Positions 16,401 through 24,380 of a stretch of 64,000 nucleotides of DNA are shown here, in pieces. The stretch is from contig DALYDK010000003.1 of assembly GCA_031973215.1 (NCBI GenBank), forward strand, positions 1 to 64,000, written 5' to 3'. The translations under genes and the position numbers were made by a program. Each line of letters starts with the position of its first letter. The stretch's first letter is position 1. The notes under the pieces are model-generated. The model was not told the origin of the DNA, searched no databases, and saw only the letters and a program-made list of their open reading frames with translations. Source of the stretch: DALYDK01 sp031973215 (GTDB taxonomy: Bacteria > Patescibacteriota > Saccharimonadia > Saccharimonadales > CAIOMD01).

Positions 16401-19386
16401 AAAAAACGTTCCTAGGTTCGATGGTAAATTAGACGAATTTAGGCTTAGTAATATAGCAAGGACAAGCTTCACCACTACTCCATTTAGTAGTTCAGAGCAA
16501 ACAATTAGCCCAAAGACCAGCGTTCGTAAAAATGGAGTATGGCATTGGGACACTTTATCTAATACCGCTACACTAAATGGCGGAACTATTAATTATCGAC
16601 TATCTGCTGATGATGGAGCATCTTGGCTTTATTGGGACGGAGTAGGTTGGACAGAGTCGGATAATTTATCAAAAGTTAACACTACAGCGCAAATAACGGC
16701 CAATTTTGATAGCTTTCCTGTCACATACGATGGTATGAGATGGCAGGCTGTCTTAAAAGGCGACGGAAATCAACAGGTAACTTTAGATGGAGTGAATGCT
16801 GAAGCAAGTTCTGACTCAGGACTGCCATCTAATCCTGCAGATATTACGGCCTACAAAGCCAACGGAGGTGGGTCATTGACGGAAAACGCATGGACTAATG
16901 GATCTTCACCGTATTTTACATGGACAGCAGGAAGTGATTCTCAGTCCGGAGTCAAGGGTTACTGTATATATTTAGGAACAGACAATACCGCCAATCCAAT
17001 AACTACAAAAGGATTATTAGGGACAAGCCCTGCAAGCACTGGTGGCAATTGTCAATTTATGGTCGAGTCAACGAGCTTAGATCTAGGGGTGCCAGGCATA
17101 TTAGCCAGCCCACTAACAACCAGCAATAGTAACTACTACTTAAGCGTTCGCTCTATTGATATTGCAGGAAACGTAGCAAATACCTCTAAGCAATTCACCT
17201 TTAAATTCGATAATACTCCACCGGCTAACCCAAGCTATATAAATGCGCCGTCTGGATTTGTAAACACTAAAGAAATAACTATGACCTGGCCAAGCAGTGG
17301 AACGGGAGCTCCGGACGATGCAAATTCAGGGCTGGCCGGTCTTCAGTATAAAATTGGTTCAGGTGGCACATGGTACGGAGACAGCCATAGCGGCACGGGA
17401 GATATTTCAGACCTACTAACTAATGATGGTTCATATATGACGGTTGACCCACCAGATTATGCAAACTTAATTGAAGGTGTTAATTTAGTTTACTTTAGAA
17501 CTTGGGACCTGGCGGGAAATGTCACCACAAGTTATGCTACTGCTTCGCTCAAAATAAATACCAGCGGCGCACCAACTGAGCCTAACAATCTTACGGCAAC
17601 TCCAAGCTCAAATACTGTGAATGCATTTGCTTTCAACTGGAACGCTCCTGGCTCATATGTAGGAGATGTAACTAAAATTACATATTGCTATACAGTAAAT
17701 AGCCTACCTTCTGACAGCACTTGTTCCTATACTCCTGCCGGTGTAACTTCATTGGGTAGTGGACCTTATGCTACTCAGCCAGGCTCTAATACTCTTTATG
17801 TTGTAGCACGCGATGAATCGGGAAATAAAAATTATGCTAATTATGCATCTGTTACATTTAGTGCTAATACTCCTTCGCCTGGGATTCCCCTTAATAGTGA
17901 TTTAGTTGACGTTTCTATAAAATCAACTAGCAACTGGAGGCTTGCTTTAACCTGGGATCAGCCAAGTTCAGTTGGCGCTGGAATAGCTAACTACCGAGTT
18001 TACAGATCTACGAATGGAACAACCTTTAATCAAATAGGAGTAAGCTCAAGCACAACATATATAGACGCCGGACTTTCTCAACAAACTTATTATTATAAAA
18101 TTGCCGCCTGTGACAGTACGAACAATTGTGGCGCACCCGGAACCGTAGTTAGTGGTTTCCCAACTGGCAAATTTACAAGCCCTGCAAGTATAACTAGTGG
18201 CCCAACGGTTTCTGGTGTAACTACCAAGAAAGCAAAAATACTATGGACAACCGATAGGGGAAGTGACTCTAAAGTTGCTATTGGTACATCAAGCGGAAAA
18301 TACGGCTCTTCAGAAATAGGTAATTCGGCCCAGGTTACTAATCACGATATTAGCTTGGATAATTTATCTCCGGGTACTACGTACTATTTTGTCGTTAAGT
18401 GGACTGATGAAGACGGAAATACCGGCACAAGTACTGAAAAATCTTTCACTACCGCACCAGCTCCAGTAGTTAAAGAAGTAACTTCTAGCTCTGTAACTTT
18501 GAGTGGCGCAACTATAGACTTCACTACTAAAGGATCTACAAAGGCGGCAGTATACTACGGAACTAGCGAATCATTTGGTGGTCTAAAAACAATTAATACT
18601 TCGGTACAAGAATCGAGCTACCAAGTAAGGTTAGATGGTTTAACTGATGGAACAAAGTACTACTACATGATAAGTACTTTTGATGAAGAAGGCTCAGAAT
18701 ACAAAGGCAATGTAGCATCGTTCACTACTCCTCCAAGACCAAGAATAACCAACCTAAGGTTCCAGCCAATAGATGGTGAACCAACTAGCACACAGAAGGT
18801 TAGCTGGGAAACTAATGTCCCAAGTACTACCCAGGTTGTTTATGGCGTAGCTGGTGGGAAGAGTTTAGAAGAGCAAGATTCAAAAATGGTCACTTCTCAC
18901 GAAATAATAATAAAAAATCTGCAAGACGATAGCAGGTATGTATTAGTTGCTCAAAGTCGAGACAACTCAGGAAATCTTGCCTCGTCTGATCAGCAAGTAT
19001 TTCAGACTGCACTGGACACTAGGCCACCAAAGGTTAGCGATATTGTTATTGAACCTTCCATCAGAGGAACTGGATCTGAAGCGAGAGGGCAAATTGTCGT
19101 ATCCTGGAGAACCGATGAGCCATCTACAAGCCAAGTGGCTTATACAGAAGGATCGGGAGCCGTTACGTTTAATAGTAAAACCGCCGAAGATACTAGAATG
19201 ACAACTGAGCACCTAGTAATAATATCTGATCTTCCAACCTCAAGAGTATTTAGCGTTCAGCCTTTGTCTAAAGACAAGTCAAATAACGAAGCGGTGGGCG
19301 AAGCGGATACGGCAATTATTGGAAGAGCTTCTGACAGCGTTCTTACGATCGTGTTTAACACTTTAAGGTCAATATTTGGACTATAA
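13471..19386 (+). CDS. Giant surface protein: LamG fold interrupted by 14 propeller-like repeats, then Fn3-like domains
   Basis: At least 1971 residues, or 2014 if translation begins at the ATT at 13342. A hydrophobic segment near residues 34-54 should export or anchor it. Residues about 100-205 are the first half of a LamG/concanavalin-like domain (YHFDESGG ... TIEGWTKFN). Residues about 210-915 hold 14 repeats of about 50 residues with consensus DAEVWRWNGTAWTKIGGD and NLYAGLGNSTG, probably beta-propeller blades. The LamG second half then resumes (SWHHIAATYDGATMKIYIDG ... GKLDEFRLSN). The C-terminal half holds several fibronectin-III-like domains (TTYYFVVKWTDEDGNTGTS and similar). No sorting signal is seen. 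Probable role: adhesion or glycan binding on the cell surface, for example to a host cell. It is followed after one base by an ABC transporter. Confidence 0.88.
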   Translation: MLISAYLFLKRNLTNLYKTKASGKIHKLTKAPAARVALLGFVVVFALSLIVQTGLKAAPDLNDMWDLNNPADYNYDSGVEMVSGTARLKAQNYATDANTSALYHFDESGGAVATDSTGQNNGSLIGGTFSTGNLNNSVNLNGSTDYIAASSSSSLQLGSQQTIEGWTKFNSNFSANSQDKKNTLVDKGDYQLYYDNETGKVTYEIANNNGQSWDAVSGGWNLASKRSVSSSVVSGTNVYVGLGNVLGDAEVWRWNGTAWSKIGGDGVNSSWADQTFEEVNSLATDGTNVYAGLGNSTGDGEVWRWNGTAWTKIGGDSLNGSWGIGTYESIPALYYFNSNLYAGLGTGANDAEVWRWNGTAWTKIGGDSVNSGWTTNFETIYSFADDGTNIYAGIGNSTTDAEVWRWNGTAWTKIGGDGANSSWNTNYESVRSLKYQAGILYAGIGDGTNDAEVWRWNGTAWAQIGGDGLSSSWNTNYEAVYSMAGDGTNIFVGLGNGDGDGEVWRWNGTAWAQIGGDGLNSSWASAAGDIVMTLASGSGGTIYAGLYDAAGGGYFYSWNGTAWTVRGGQHINNSWGYYGFNSVEVMQQIGDYLYAGLGNTAGTAQLWRTNGTNGWEMVGGQSFNGSWASNTYEYISSISSFGNDVVVGLGSTANDAEVWRWNGTTWSQIGGDSLNSGWTTGYEEVNMLVSYGGNLYAGIGNSTTEAEVWRWNGSSWTKIGGDGVNGSWNANYERVSCGASLNGQLYIGLGSGTGDAEVWRWNGSAWTKIGGDSALDWNAGYEQVESMTAFDNKIIVGLGNSTDDAEVWQYNGSAWTKIGGDSVNGSWIPGTYETVRGLTAYSGNLYASIGNTTGDAEVWRFSDGSWSKVGGSLNGSWGSSIEDIRSLTTFKGSLYAGTGTSANADANVWKFGDNGYLQSSTSSFDTSWHHIAATYDGATMKIYIDGALNSSLNKAIATTSSNKDLLIGSGYGGASYGKNVPRFDGKLDEFRLSNIARTSFTTTPFSSSEQTISPKTSVRKNGVWHWDTLSNTATLNGGTINYRLSADDGASWLYWDGVGWTESDNLSKVNTTAQITANFDSFPVTYDGMRWQAVLKGDGNQQVTLDGVNAEASSDSGLPSNPADITAYKANGGGSLTENAWTNGSSPYFTWTAGSDSQSGVKGYCIYLGTDNTANPITTKGLLGTSPASTGGNCQFMVESTSLDLGVPGILASPLTTSNSNYYLSVRSIDIAGNVANTSKQFTFKFDNTPPANPSYINAPSGFVNTKEITMTWPSSGTGAPDDANSGLAGLQYKIGSGGTWYGDSHSGTGDISDLLTNDGSYMTVDPPDYANLIEGVNLVYFRTWDLAGNVTTSYATASLKINTSGAPTEPNNLTATPSSNTVNAFAFNWNAPGSYVGDVTKITYCYTVNSLPSDSTCSYTPAGVTSLGSGPYATQPGSNTLYVVARDESGNKNYANYASVTFSANTPSPGIPLNSDLVDVSIKSTSNWRLALTWDQPSSVGAGIANYRVYRSTNGTTFNQIGVSSSTTYIDAGLSQQTYYYKIAACDSTNNCGAPGTVVSGFPTGKFTSPASITSGPTVSGVTTKKAKILWTTDRGSDSKVAIGTSSGKYGSSEIGNSAQVTNHDISLDNLSPGTTYYFVVKWTDEDGNTGTSTEKSFTTAPAPVVKEVTSSSVTLSGATIDFTTKGSTKAAVYYGTSESFGGLKTINTSVQESSYQVRLDGLTDGTKYYYMISTFDEEGSEYKGNVASFTTPPRPRITNLRFQPIDGEPTSTQKVSWETNVPSTTQVVYGVAGGKSLEEQDSKMVTSHEIIIKNLQDDSRYVLVAQSRDNSGNLASSDQQVFQTALDTRPPKVSDIVIEPSIRGTGSEARGQIVVSWRTDEPSTSQVAYTEGSGAVTFNSKTAEDTRMTTEHLVIISDLPTSRVFSVQPLSKDKSNNEAVGEADTAIIGRASDSVLTIVFNTLRSIFGL

Positions 19387-19387
19387 A

Positions 19388-20152
19388 ATGAAAGACCTAC
19401 TTATACACACCAATAATGTTAGCCTAGAATTTACCAGTGGTGATCAGACTACCGTCGCTGTAAAAAGTGCCAATATTTCTATCCCCGCAGGAGTGTTTAC
19501 GATTATTTATGGTGCTTCAGGTAGCGGAAAGTCTAGTTTACTTAATGTAATATCTGGGCTTCAGGCGCCGTCAAAAGGGCAGTTATTTTTCAATAATATG
19601 AACTTATATGAAAAATCAGCCAATGAGCTTGCATATTTTAGAGCGCAGCAACTCGGAATTGTCTATCAAACAAATTATTGGGTTAAAAGTTTAAGTGTTA
19701 TAGAAAATGTTTCTATGCCTTTATATTTTCTTGGCTACAGTAAAAGTACCGCAAACGAACTAGCCTTAAAAGCACTAAATAAGGTTAATATGCAATCTTA
19801 CGCAAAAAAATATCCTAGCTTACTGTCAGGTGGAGAGCAGCAGAGGGTGGCTATGGCTAGGGCTATTGTTAGTGACCCTCCTGTAATTATTGCCGACGAA
19901 CCAACTGGAAACCTAGATAGTACAAACGGCGATATGGTCATGAACCTTCTTAAAACACTGAATAAAGAGCAGGGTAAAACGATAGTGCTAGTTACTCATA
20001 ATATGGAGTATCTTTCCATTGCCAGGCATTTACTTGAAATACAGGACGGCGTAGTTACTGAAATTAAACATGAAGAAATTCCTTCAACTGTTAAGTCAAT
20101 GCTCGGCAACATGCGTAAAAGAATAGAAACTTTGATGGAGTCAGAAAAATGA
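19388..20152 (+). CDS. MacB/LolD-type ABC transporter ATPase
   Basis: A 254-residue ATPase with Walker A GASGSGKSS (about residue 39), signature LLSGGEQQRVAMARA, Walker B VIIADEPTGNLDS and the H-loop VTHN. The GNLDS sequence is typical of the MacB/LolD/FtsE group. I chose the second ATG (19388), just after the stop of the surface-protein gene; the one at 19376 lies inside that gene. It overlaps the permease gene by four bases (ATGA). Linkage to the giant surface protein suggests a part in its export, assembly or envelope stress, which is inference. Confidence 0.93.
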   Translation: MKDLLIHTNNVSLEFTSGDQTTVAVKSANISIPAGVFTIIYGASGSGKSSLLNVISGLQAPSKGQLFFNNMNLYEKSANELAYFRAQQLGIVYQTNYWVKSLSVIENVSMPLYFLGYSKSTANELALKALNKVNMQSYAKKYPSLLSGGEQQRVAMARAIVSDPPVIIADEPTGNLDSTNGDMVMNLLKTLNKEQGKTIVLVTHNMEYLSIARHLLEIQDGVVTEIKHEEIPSTVKSMLGNMRKRIETLMESEK

Positions 20153-21375
20153 GCACTCACTCAAAAGCTGACAAAGCAACAGTAAAAATTAGCATATTGG
20201 CATCAATTGCTCTTAGTAATTTGCTTAGTAAAAAACTCAGAACTGGACTTACGGTTTTTGGTATTTCTATAGGCATAGGAGCCATTTTCTTTCTACTTAC
20301 ATTTGGAATAGGCTTACAGCGCCTGGTAACCAACGAAGTTATTGGTAATAGATCAATCAAAACCATAGATGTGAAATCGCCTAATTCTAAACTCATTAAA
20401 ATTGACGATATTGGCTATCAAAGAATATCTAGCATTCCTAATGTACAAAAAGTTGGAAAAGCCTATTATTACCCCGGAAGCTACAAAATAAGTAGCAGTG
20501 AATCCGACACAATAGTTTATGGAGTAGACGATTATTATCAGAGTTTAACCTATATGAACTTAATTGAAGGAAAATTATTGTCTAATAACAGCCCAGATAA
20601 CGAAGCTGTTCTAAATAAGGCAACTCTTGAGTCTATTGGCCTATCTAAAAATCCATCTGAAATAATTGGTAAAAAGGTAGAAATTACAGTACCGCTTACT
20701 AAGTCAAGCGAAGACGGTAGTTCAATTAAGAAAGAATTTAAAATAGTTGGTGTCATAGATTCAGGTAGCGGGGCAGAAATATTTATTCCAGAAACAATAT
20801 ATAGACAAGCCGGTGTTCCAAATTATTCACAACTTAAGGTCGGTGCTAATAAGGTAGAGGACATTCAACAAATTAGATCACAAATAGAAAGCCTTGGGTT
20901 CGAAACAGATTCGCCCGTTGACACAATAGAAGAAATTAACCAAGTATTTAAATTTTTAAATTTCATACTTATTGGTTTTGGAAGTATTGGCATGATAGTC
21001 GCTGTTCTAGGTATGTTTAATACACTAACAATATCGTTACTAGAAAGAACAAAAGAAATCGGCCTAATGGTAGCATTGGGCGCAAGGTCGGTAGATATGC
21101 GTAGGTTATTTGTCTTCGAAGCACTCTTTTTGTCATTATTTGGTTCAATTATAGGAATAATTGGAGCCTTTATTTTAGGCCAGCTAGTAAATATTGTTAT
21201 GAACCAATTTGCCAGCCAGAGGGGCGTGCAAGATTCCTTTAATTTATTTGCCTATCCACCATTGGTTGTTGTTGGGGTAATTGTATTTATGGCAATTGTT
21301 GGCTTGGTTGTAGTTTATATTCCGGCCAGACACGCCGAGAAAATTAACCCAATAGATGCGCTCAGAAGAGAATAA
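20149..21375 (+). CDS. MacB/FtsX-type ABC transporter permease
   Basis: A 408-residue permease. An N-terminal transmembrane helix (about 35-57) is followed by a large extracytoplasmic MacB periplasmic-core-like domain (about 60-260). Three C-terminal helices contain the FtsX-domain signature NTLTISLLERTKEIGLMVALGA and end with PARHAEKINPIDALRRE. With the ATPase just upstream it forms a two-gene transporter of the mechanotransmission type rather than a classical importer. A similar pair is at 55.8-57.7 kb. Confidence 0.92.
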   Translation: MSTHSKADKATVKISILASIALSNLLSKKLRTGLTVFGISIGIGAIFFLLTFGIGLQRLVTNEVIGNRSIKTIDVKSPNSKLIKIDDIGYQRISSIPNVQKVGKAYYYPGSYKISSSESDTIVYGVDDYYQSLTYMNLIEGKLLSNNSPDNEAVLNKATLESIGLSKNPSEIIGKKVEITVPLTKSSEDGSSIKKEFKIVGVIDSGSGAEIFIPETIYRQAGVPNYSQLKVGANKVEDIQQIRSQIESLGFETDSPVDTIEEINQVFKFLNFILIGFGSIGMIVAVLGMFNTLTISLLERTKEIGLMVALGARSVDMRRLFVFEALFLSLFGSIIGIIGAFILGQLVNIVMNQFASQRGVQDSFNLFAYPPLVVVGVIVFMAIVGLVVVYIPARHAEKINPIDALRRE

Positions 21376-21521
21376 AGTCATCTTTATTACTTAGGCCACC
21401 AGGCTTCAGCAATTTGCCCGTTAGACTGTAATTATTAATCAAAAAATTACTCCCTGTTTTTTGGAATTTTAACAATTTTCCGTCAAAAATATTAATTTTT
21501 CTGATTAGCTAAATCACGCTA

Positions 21522-21537
21522 AACAAATATATTTGTT
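21522..21537. repeat. 16-bp perfect palindrome in an AT-rich gap
   Basis: AACAAATATATTTGTT lies in the gene-free stretch 21376-21601. It could be an operator or simple AT-rich structure. I see no promoter or gene to attach it to. Confidence 0.35.
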
Positions 21538-21601
21538 GATTCAATAACCAAAATAATGCTATTTTTTATGCTAAATCAATTAGTCAGTGCTTTTGATTCA
21601 T

Positions 21602-21940
21602 TCAAGCTTCCCAAAGATAGTATTCTTTCCCATCGATACCCCCGGCGTAAATTGCCCCATCGCTTTGCGGAACTGGATTTTTCAAGAGTTTACCATGCAA
21701 ATTTGGCACAAGTTCCATTAATACATTTCTTACAAACTTAGGACTATCCATTAATGAATAGTCGTCAGTTGCATAGTAGTGCTTATCTTTGTAAACAAAA
21801 CTATAAATGTGTTGCATGCCGTACCGCTTTGAATTGTGTGTTCTTAATTCTTTAATTTCACCTTCGTTCACACAATAAGCAACTTGATACATTTCTAGTA
21901 AGCGGCAGGCTATTTCAGTTTCTTGTGCTGGTTTATTCAC
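21602..21940 (-). CDS. Hypothetical soluble protein, 112 residues
   Basis: A compact mixed-composition protein without signal peptide or membrane helix. Segments such as HIYSFVYKDKHYYATDDYSLM and GGIDGKEYYLWEA suggest a small alpha/beta fold. I do not recognise the family. It lies between the MacB-like operon and the tRNA-Lys region on the minus strand and is preceded by a hairpin terminator that separates it from the tRNA unit. There is no clear Shine-Dalgarno site. Confidence 0.6.
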   Translation of the reverse strand: MNKPAQETEIACRLLEMYQVAYCVNEGEIKELRTHNSKRYGMQHIYSFVYKDKHYYATDDYSLMDSPKFVRNVLMELVPNLHGKLLKNPVPQSDGAIYAGGIDGKEYYLWEA

Positions 21941-21954
21941 ATAACAATTATAAA

Positions 21955-21984
21955 ATAGAACTGCCTTAAAAGGCGGTTCTATTT
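21955..21984 (-). terminator. Terminator after the tRNA-Lys-like copy
   Basis: Minus-strand arms TAGAACCGCC and GGCAGTTCTA (one G-U pair) with a six-base loop, followed by TTTT. It lies right after the CCA-like end of the tRNA-like copy. Confidence 0.65.
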
Positions 21985-21985
21985 T

Positions 21986-22119
21986 TGGAGGGCCAGGAGG
22001 GGTATAGCTTCAAGCCGTATTTGCTATATTGATTGAAGGCAAATTCGGTTTCATCATATAATTCTGCGCTTAACACTTGAATTATCTGAACCCTCTTCTC
22101 GGGTTTGAGCCCGCTATCC
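21986..22119 (-). pseudogene. tRNA-Lys-like copy with an ~85-nt insert in the T-loop
   Basis: The 19-bp stretch 21984-22002 repeats 22155-22173, the 3' acceptor, CCA end and T-stem strand of tRNA-Lys. Further along the minus-strand transcript's 5' side is GAGGGTTC (22088-22095), the other T-stem strand plus the first T-loop bases. Between them are 85 bases (22003-22087) that can form an ATAATTC/GAATTAT hairpin and a TATAGC/GCTATA hairpin. The 5' part (22096-22119) is too degenerate for a full cloverleaf. It is flanked by a terminator on each side, so it could be a separate small transcript. The insert shows no obvious similarity to the His and Glu inserts. Confidence 0.5.
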
Positions 22120-22120
22120 A

Positions 22121-22149
22121 AATAAAATACCGACCACATTAGGTCGGCA
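22121..22149 (-). terminator. Terminator after tRNA-Lys
   Basis: Minus-strand arms GCCGACC and GGTCGGT with a six-base loop, followed by ATTTTATTT. Confidence 0.75.
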
Positions 22150-22156
22150 CTTTATT

Positions 22157-22233
22157 TGGAGGGCCAGGAGGGGCTCGAACCCTCGACACCCTGCTTAAGA
22201 GGCAGGTGCTCTAACCAGCTGAGCTACTGGCCC
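22157..22233 (-). tRNA. tRNA-Lys (CUU), CCA encoded, U73
   Basis: Acceptor GGGCCAG pairs with CTGGCCC, and anticodon loop CTCTTAA gives CTT. The base before the encoded CCA (22157-22159) is U rather than the A usual in lysine tRNAs. Confidence 0.93.
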
Positions 22234-22284
22234 GAAATACCACCAAATATTAGCAAATTACCTCTGTTTTTGCAAGAGGCAGGT

Positions 22285-22299
22285 TATAATAGAGATTAA
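22285..22299 (+). promoter_or_regulatory. folD -10 box, probable leaderless start
   Basis: TATAAT at 22285-22290 lies eight bases before the folD ATG; no Shine-Dalgarno site is present. Confidence 0.55.
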
Positions 22300-23108
22300 T
22301 GAAATATTTAAACGGTAGTGAAATAGCTGGTTTTATTAAAGAAAGGCAAGCCAAACAAGTTCGTAGCTTAAGTCAAGCTAAAGGGATAAGTTTGCAACTA
22401 AATATAATTAGTTGTGGCGATAACTTGGCAAATAAAAAATATACTTCTATTAAGCAAAAGTACGGCGAAGATATTGGGGCAGAGGTTATCGTTCACGAAT
22501 GTCCGCAATCAGAGGCTGTGAATTTAATTGAAAAGCTAAATATAGATCCACTAGCTAGTGGAATAATTGTTCAACTGCCTTTGCCAGAGCCAAGTGAAAC
22601 TGAAAATATTGTGAACCATATAAAACCAGAAAAAGATGTAGATAGCCTAGTTGCTAATAACGAACAATATGATTCAGCCACTGCTACCGCAATTATGTGG
22701 TTACTTGCTGGCTATAACATAGATTTAAATGCCAAAAAAATAGTTATTGTAGGCAGGGGCAAATTAGTAGGAGCTCCATTAGAAAAAATTATGCAAAAAT
22801 CTGGTTTGAGCCCTATAGTAATTGATGAATATACAGAAAATAATGACTTAACTATAGCTGACGCTGACATATTAATATCTGCGGTGGGTAAACCGGGAAT
22901 TGTAAAATCAGAGCTAGTTAAGCCCGGAGCAGTTGTTGTCGACGCAGGAGTTGCCAGCGAAGACGGTGTTTTAAAAGGAGATGTCGACGAAGCCATCTAT
23001 TTACGTGAAGATATAAAAGCTATTACACCAAAAATTGGCGGGGTAGGGCCACTAACGGTTTGTGCCCTTTTTGATAACTTAATAAAGTCTGCTCAATACT
23101 TAAAATAA
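22299..23108 (+). CDS. folD: Methylenetetrahydrofolate dehydrogenase / methenyl-THF cyclohydrolase
   Basis: A 269-residue bifunctional enzyme that converts methylene-THF to formyl-THF with NADP+ as acceptor, supplying formyl groups for initiator tRNA and purines. Family segments are clear: the substrate-site region around NKKYTSIKQK, GIIVQLPLP, KPEKDVDSL, the Rossmann motif IVIVGRGKLVGAP and the C-terminal PKIGGVGPLTVCALFDN. Catalytic Lys is in the SIKQK segment where YxxxK is expected. The three terminal bases overlap the convergent murL gene. It works with GlyA at 8.0 kb. Confidence 0.94.
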   Translation: MKYLNGSEIAGFIKERQAKQVRSLSQAKGISLQLNIISCGDNLANKKYTSIKQKYGEDIGAEVIVHECPQSEAVNLIEKLNIDPLASGIIVQLPLPEPSETENIVNHIKPEKDVDSLVANNEQYDSATATAIMWLLAGYNIDLNAKKIVIVGRGKLVGAPLEKIMQKSGLSPIVIDEYTENNDLTIADADILISAVGKPGIVKSELVKPGAVVVDAGVASEDGVLKGDVDEAIYLREDIKAITPKIGGVGPLTVCALFDNLIKSAQYLK

Positions 23109-24380
23109 CAATTGGTTTTTTATTTCATTGGGAATATTATCTGAAGTTGCTTCGGTATTAATTAATTCTATTGAAAAATCTAAATTGTAAATATTTTTTA
23201 GCTGAGGATAATCATTAATAATTTTTTCTAGTGCCCACCTAGACTCTTTAACGGTTCCTACGCATTCAAAAGGCTTATTTTTAGTGAAACCAAGTAGCTC
23301 TTTATAAATTTCGACATTATTTTCATTTAATAATGGGTTTAAACCAAAAACATTTGTTAATTCTTCTTTTTCTATAAAGGGGCTCAGTGCTAAAAATACA
23401 AAACAACACTTAGGGCATTCACCGCACCAGCTAATTGTCTTTTCATTCTGGCGAAAGGCCTTATTGCAAGAACTAAATACACTTTTATATTTATTGAATC
23501 CATTCTTCGAAAAAAGTTCAGATATTTGAAGTTCGTTAAGACTTCTAAGTAAGGAATAATATCTATAATCATCTCCGTACTGTGTCTTTAATAATTTTTG
23601 TATATCTTTTTCAAACTCTAATGATTTTGAATACTGATGATTAACAGGAATATCACCTACCAATAATGTTGGGTCGTTTGCTGACCACTCATTTGAAACA
23701 ACTATATCTTTTTTGCCTGTTAATACTCCAAGTACAATTCCAGAAAAGGCAATAATTGCTGAAATTGGTATATGTCCATTGTATGCATTTGTTAGATTTG
23801 CAACACTTAGGTCAATTTGTCTATCAACAAAAAAATGCGGTAAACCTATTTTAGCAACCAAATCTTTTAATTGAGTTTTATGACCAATGCTCCATGTGTT
23901 TATATCATCGAAACCTGATTTTTGTAGTATATCTACGCTTACCAATGAATCCTTCCCGCCGCCTATGGCGACTAAAAAGCCACTAGTATTATTGCTAGAA
24001 ATTAAGGTATTGTTATTTTCTGATTCGGAATACGGAAAATTAACTTCTTTGTTTACTGGTAAATTATTTCTATAAAATAACTCCCTTAAGCCTTTTTGGT
24101 AAGTTCTAGAAAAAAAATTAGCTCTTTCTTTATTTAGCTCAAATGGTTCAATAATTATTGTGTCTGGCAGGTATGCCTTGTAATAAGAAATTCCAGACAT
24201 AATAAATAAATCTTGTAGAGCAATATTCAGTTGCTGTTCGTTATAGTTTTCTAGTTGGGTGTTGAAAGTTATTTTTTCAGTAAAAAACAAAATATCATCA
24301 TAAGAATAAGTAAATTCAGCTAACTGCAGGGAGCTATTAAATGAATATTCTTTAAAAATAAAACTCTTATACTGGCTCAT
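23100..24380 (-). CDS. murL: UDP-MurNAc-L-Ala-L-Glu epimerase (MurL)
   Basis: A 426-residue protein with an ATP-pyrophosphatase-like P-loop GGGKDS (140-145) and a cysteine-rich segment SWCGECPKCCFVF. The order fits MurL, described in Xanthomonas, which epimerises the terminal L-Glu of UDP-MurNAc-L-Ala-L-Glu to D-Glu using ATP. The decisive support is context: its ATG overlaps the stop of a MurD-type ligase by four bases, as expected for the MurD2-MurL pair. This route replaces glutamate racemase (MurI) plus classical MurD. No MurI is seen in this window. An unrelated PP-loop enzyme is the alternative. Confidence 0.85.
   Translation of the reverse strand: MSQYKSFIFKEYSFNSSLQLAEFTYSYDDILFFTEKITFNTQLENYNEQQLNIALQDLFIMSGISYYKAYLPDTIIIEPFELNKERANFFSRTYQKGLRELFYRNNLPVNKEVNFPYSESENNNTLISSNNTSGFLVAIGGGKDSLVSVDILQKSGFDDINTWSIGHKTQLKDLVAKIGLPHFFVDRQIDLSVANLTNAYNGHIPISAIIAFSGIVLGVLTGKKDIVVSNEWSANDPTLLVGDIPVNHQYSKSLEFEKDIQKLLKTQYGDDYRYYSLLRSLNELQISELFSKNGFNKYKSVFSSCNKAFRQNEKTISWCGECPKCCFVFLALSPFIEKEELTNVFGLNPLLNENNVEIYKELLGFTKNKPFECVGTVKESRWALEKIINDYPQLKNIYNLDFSIELINTEATSDNIPNEIKNQLLF

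Noticed and set aside
13471..19386. Repeats in the surface-protein gene as a CRISPR or satellite array
   Set aside because: They are in-frame ~150-bp coding repeats with diverged interiors, not short repeats with unique spacers.
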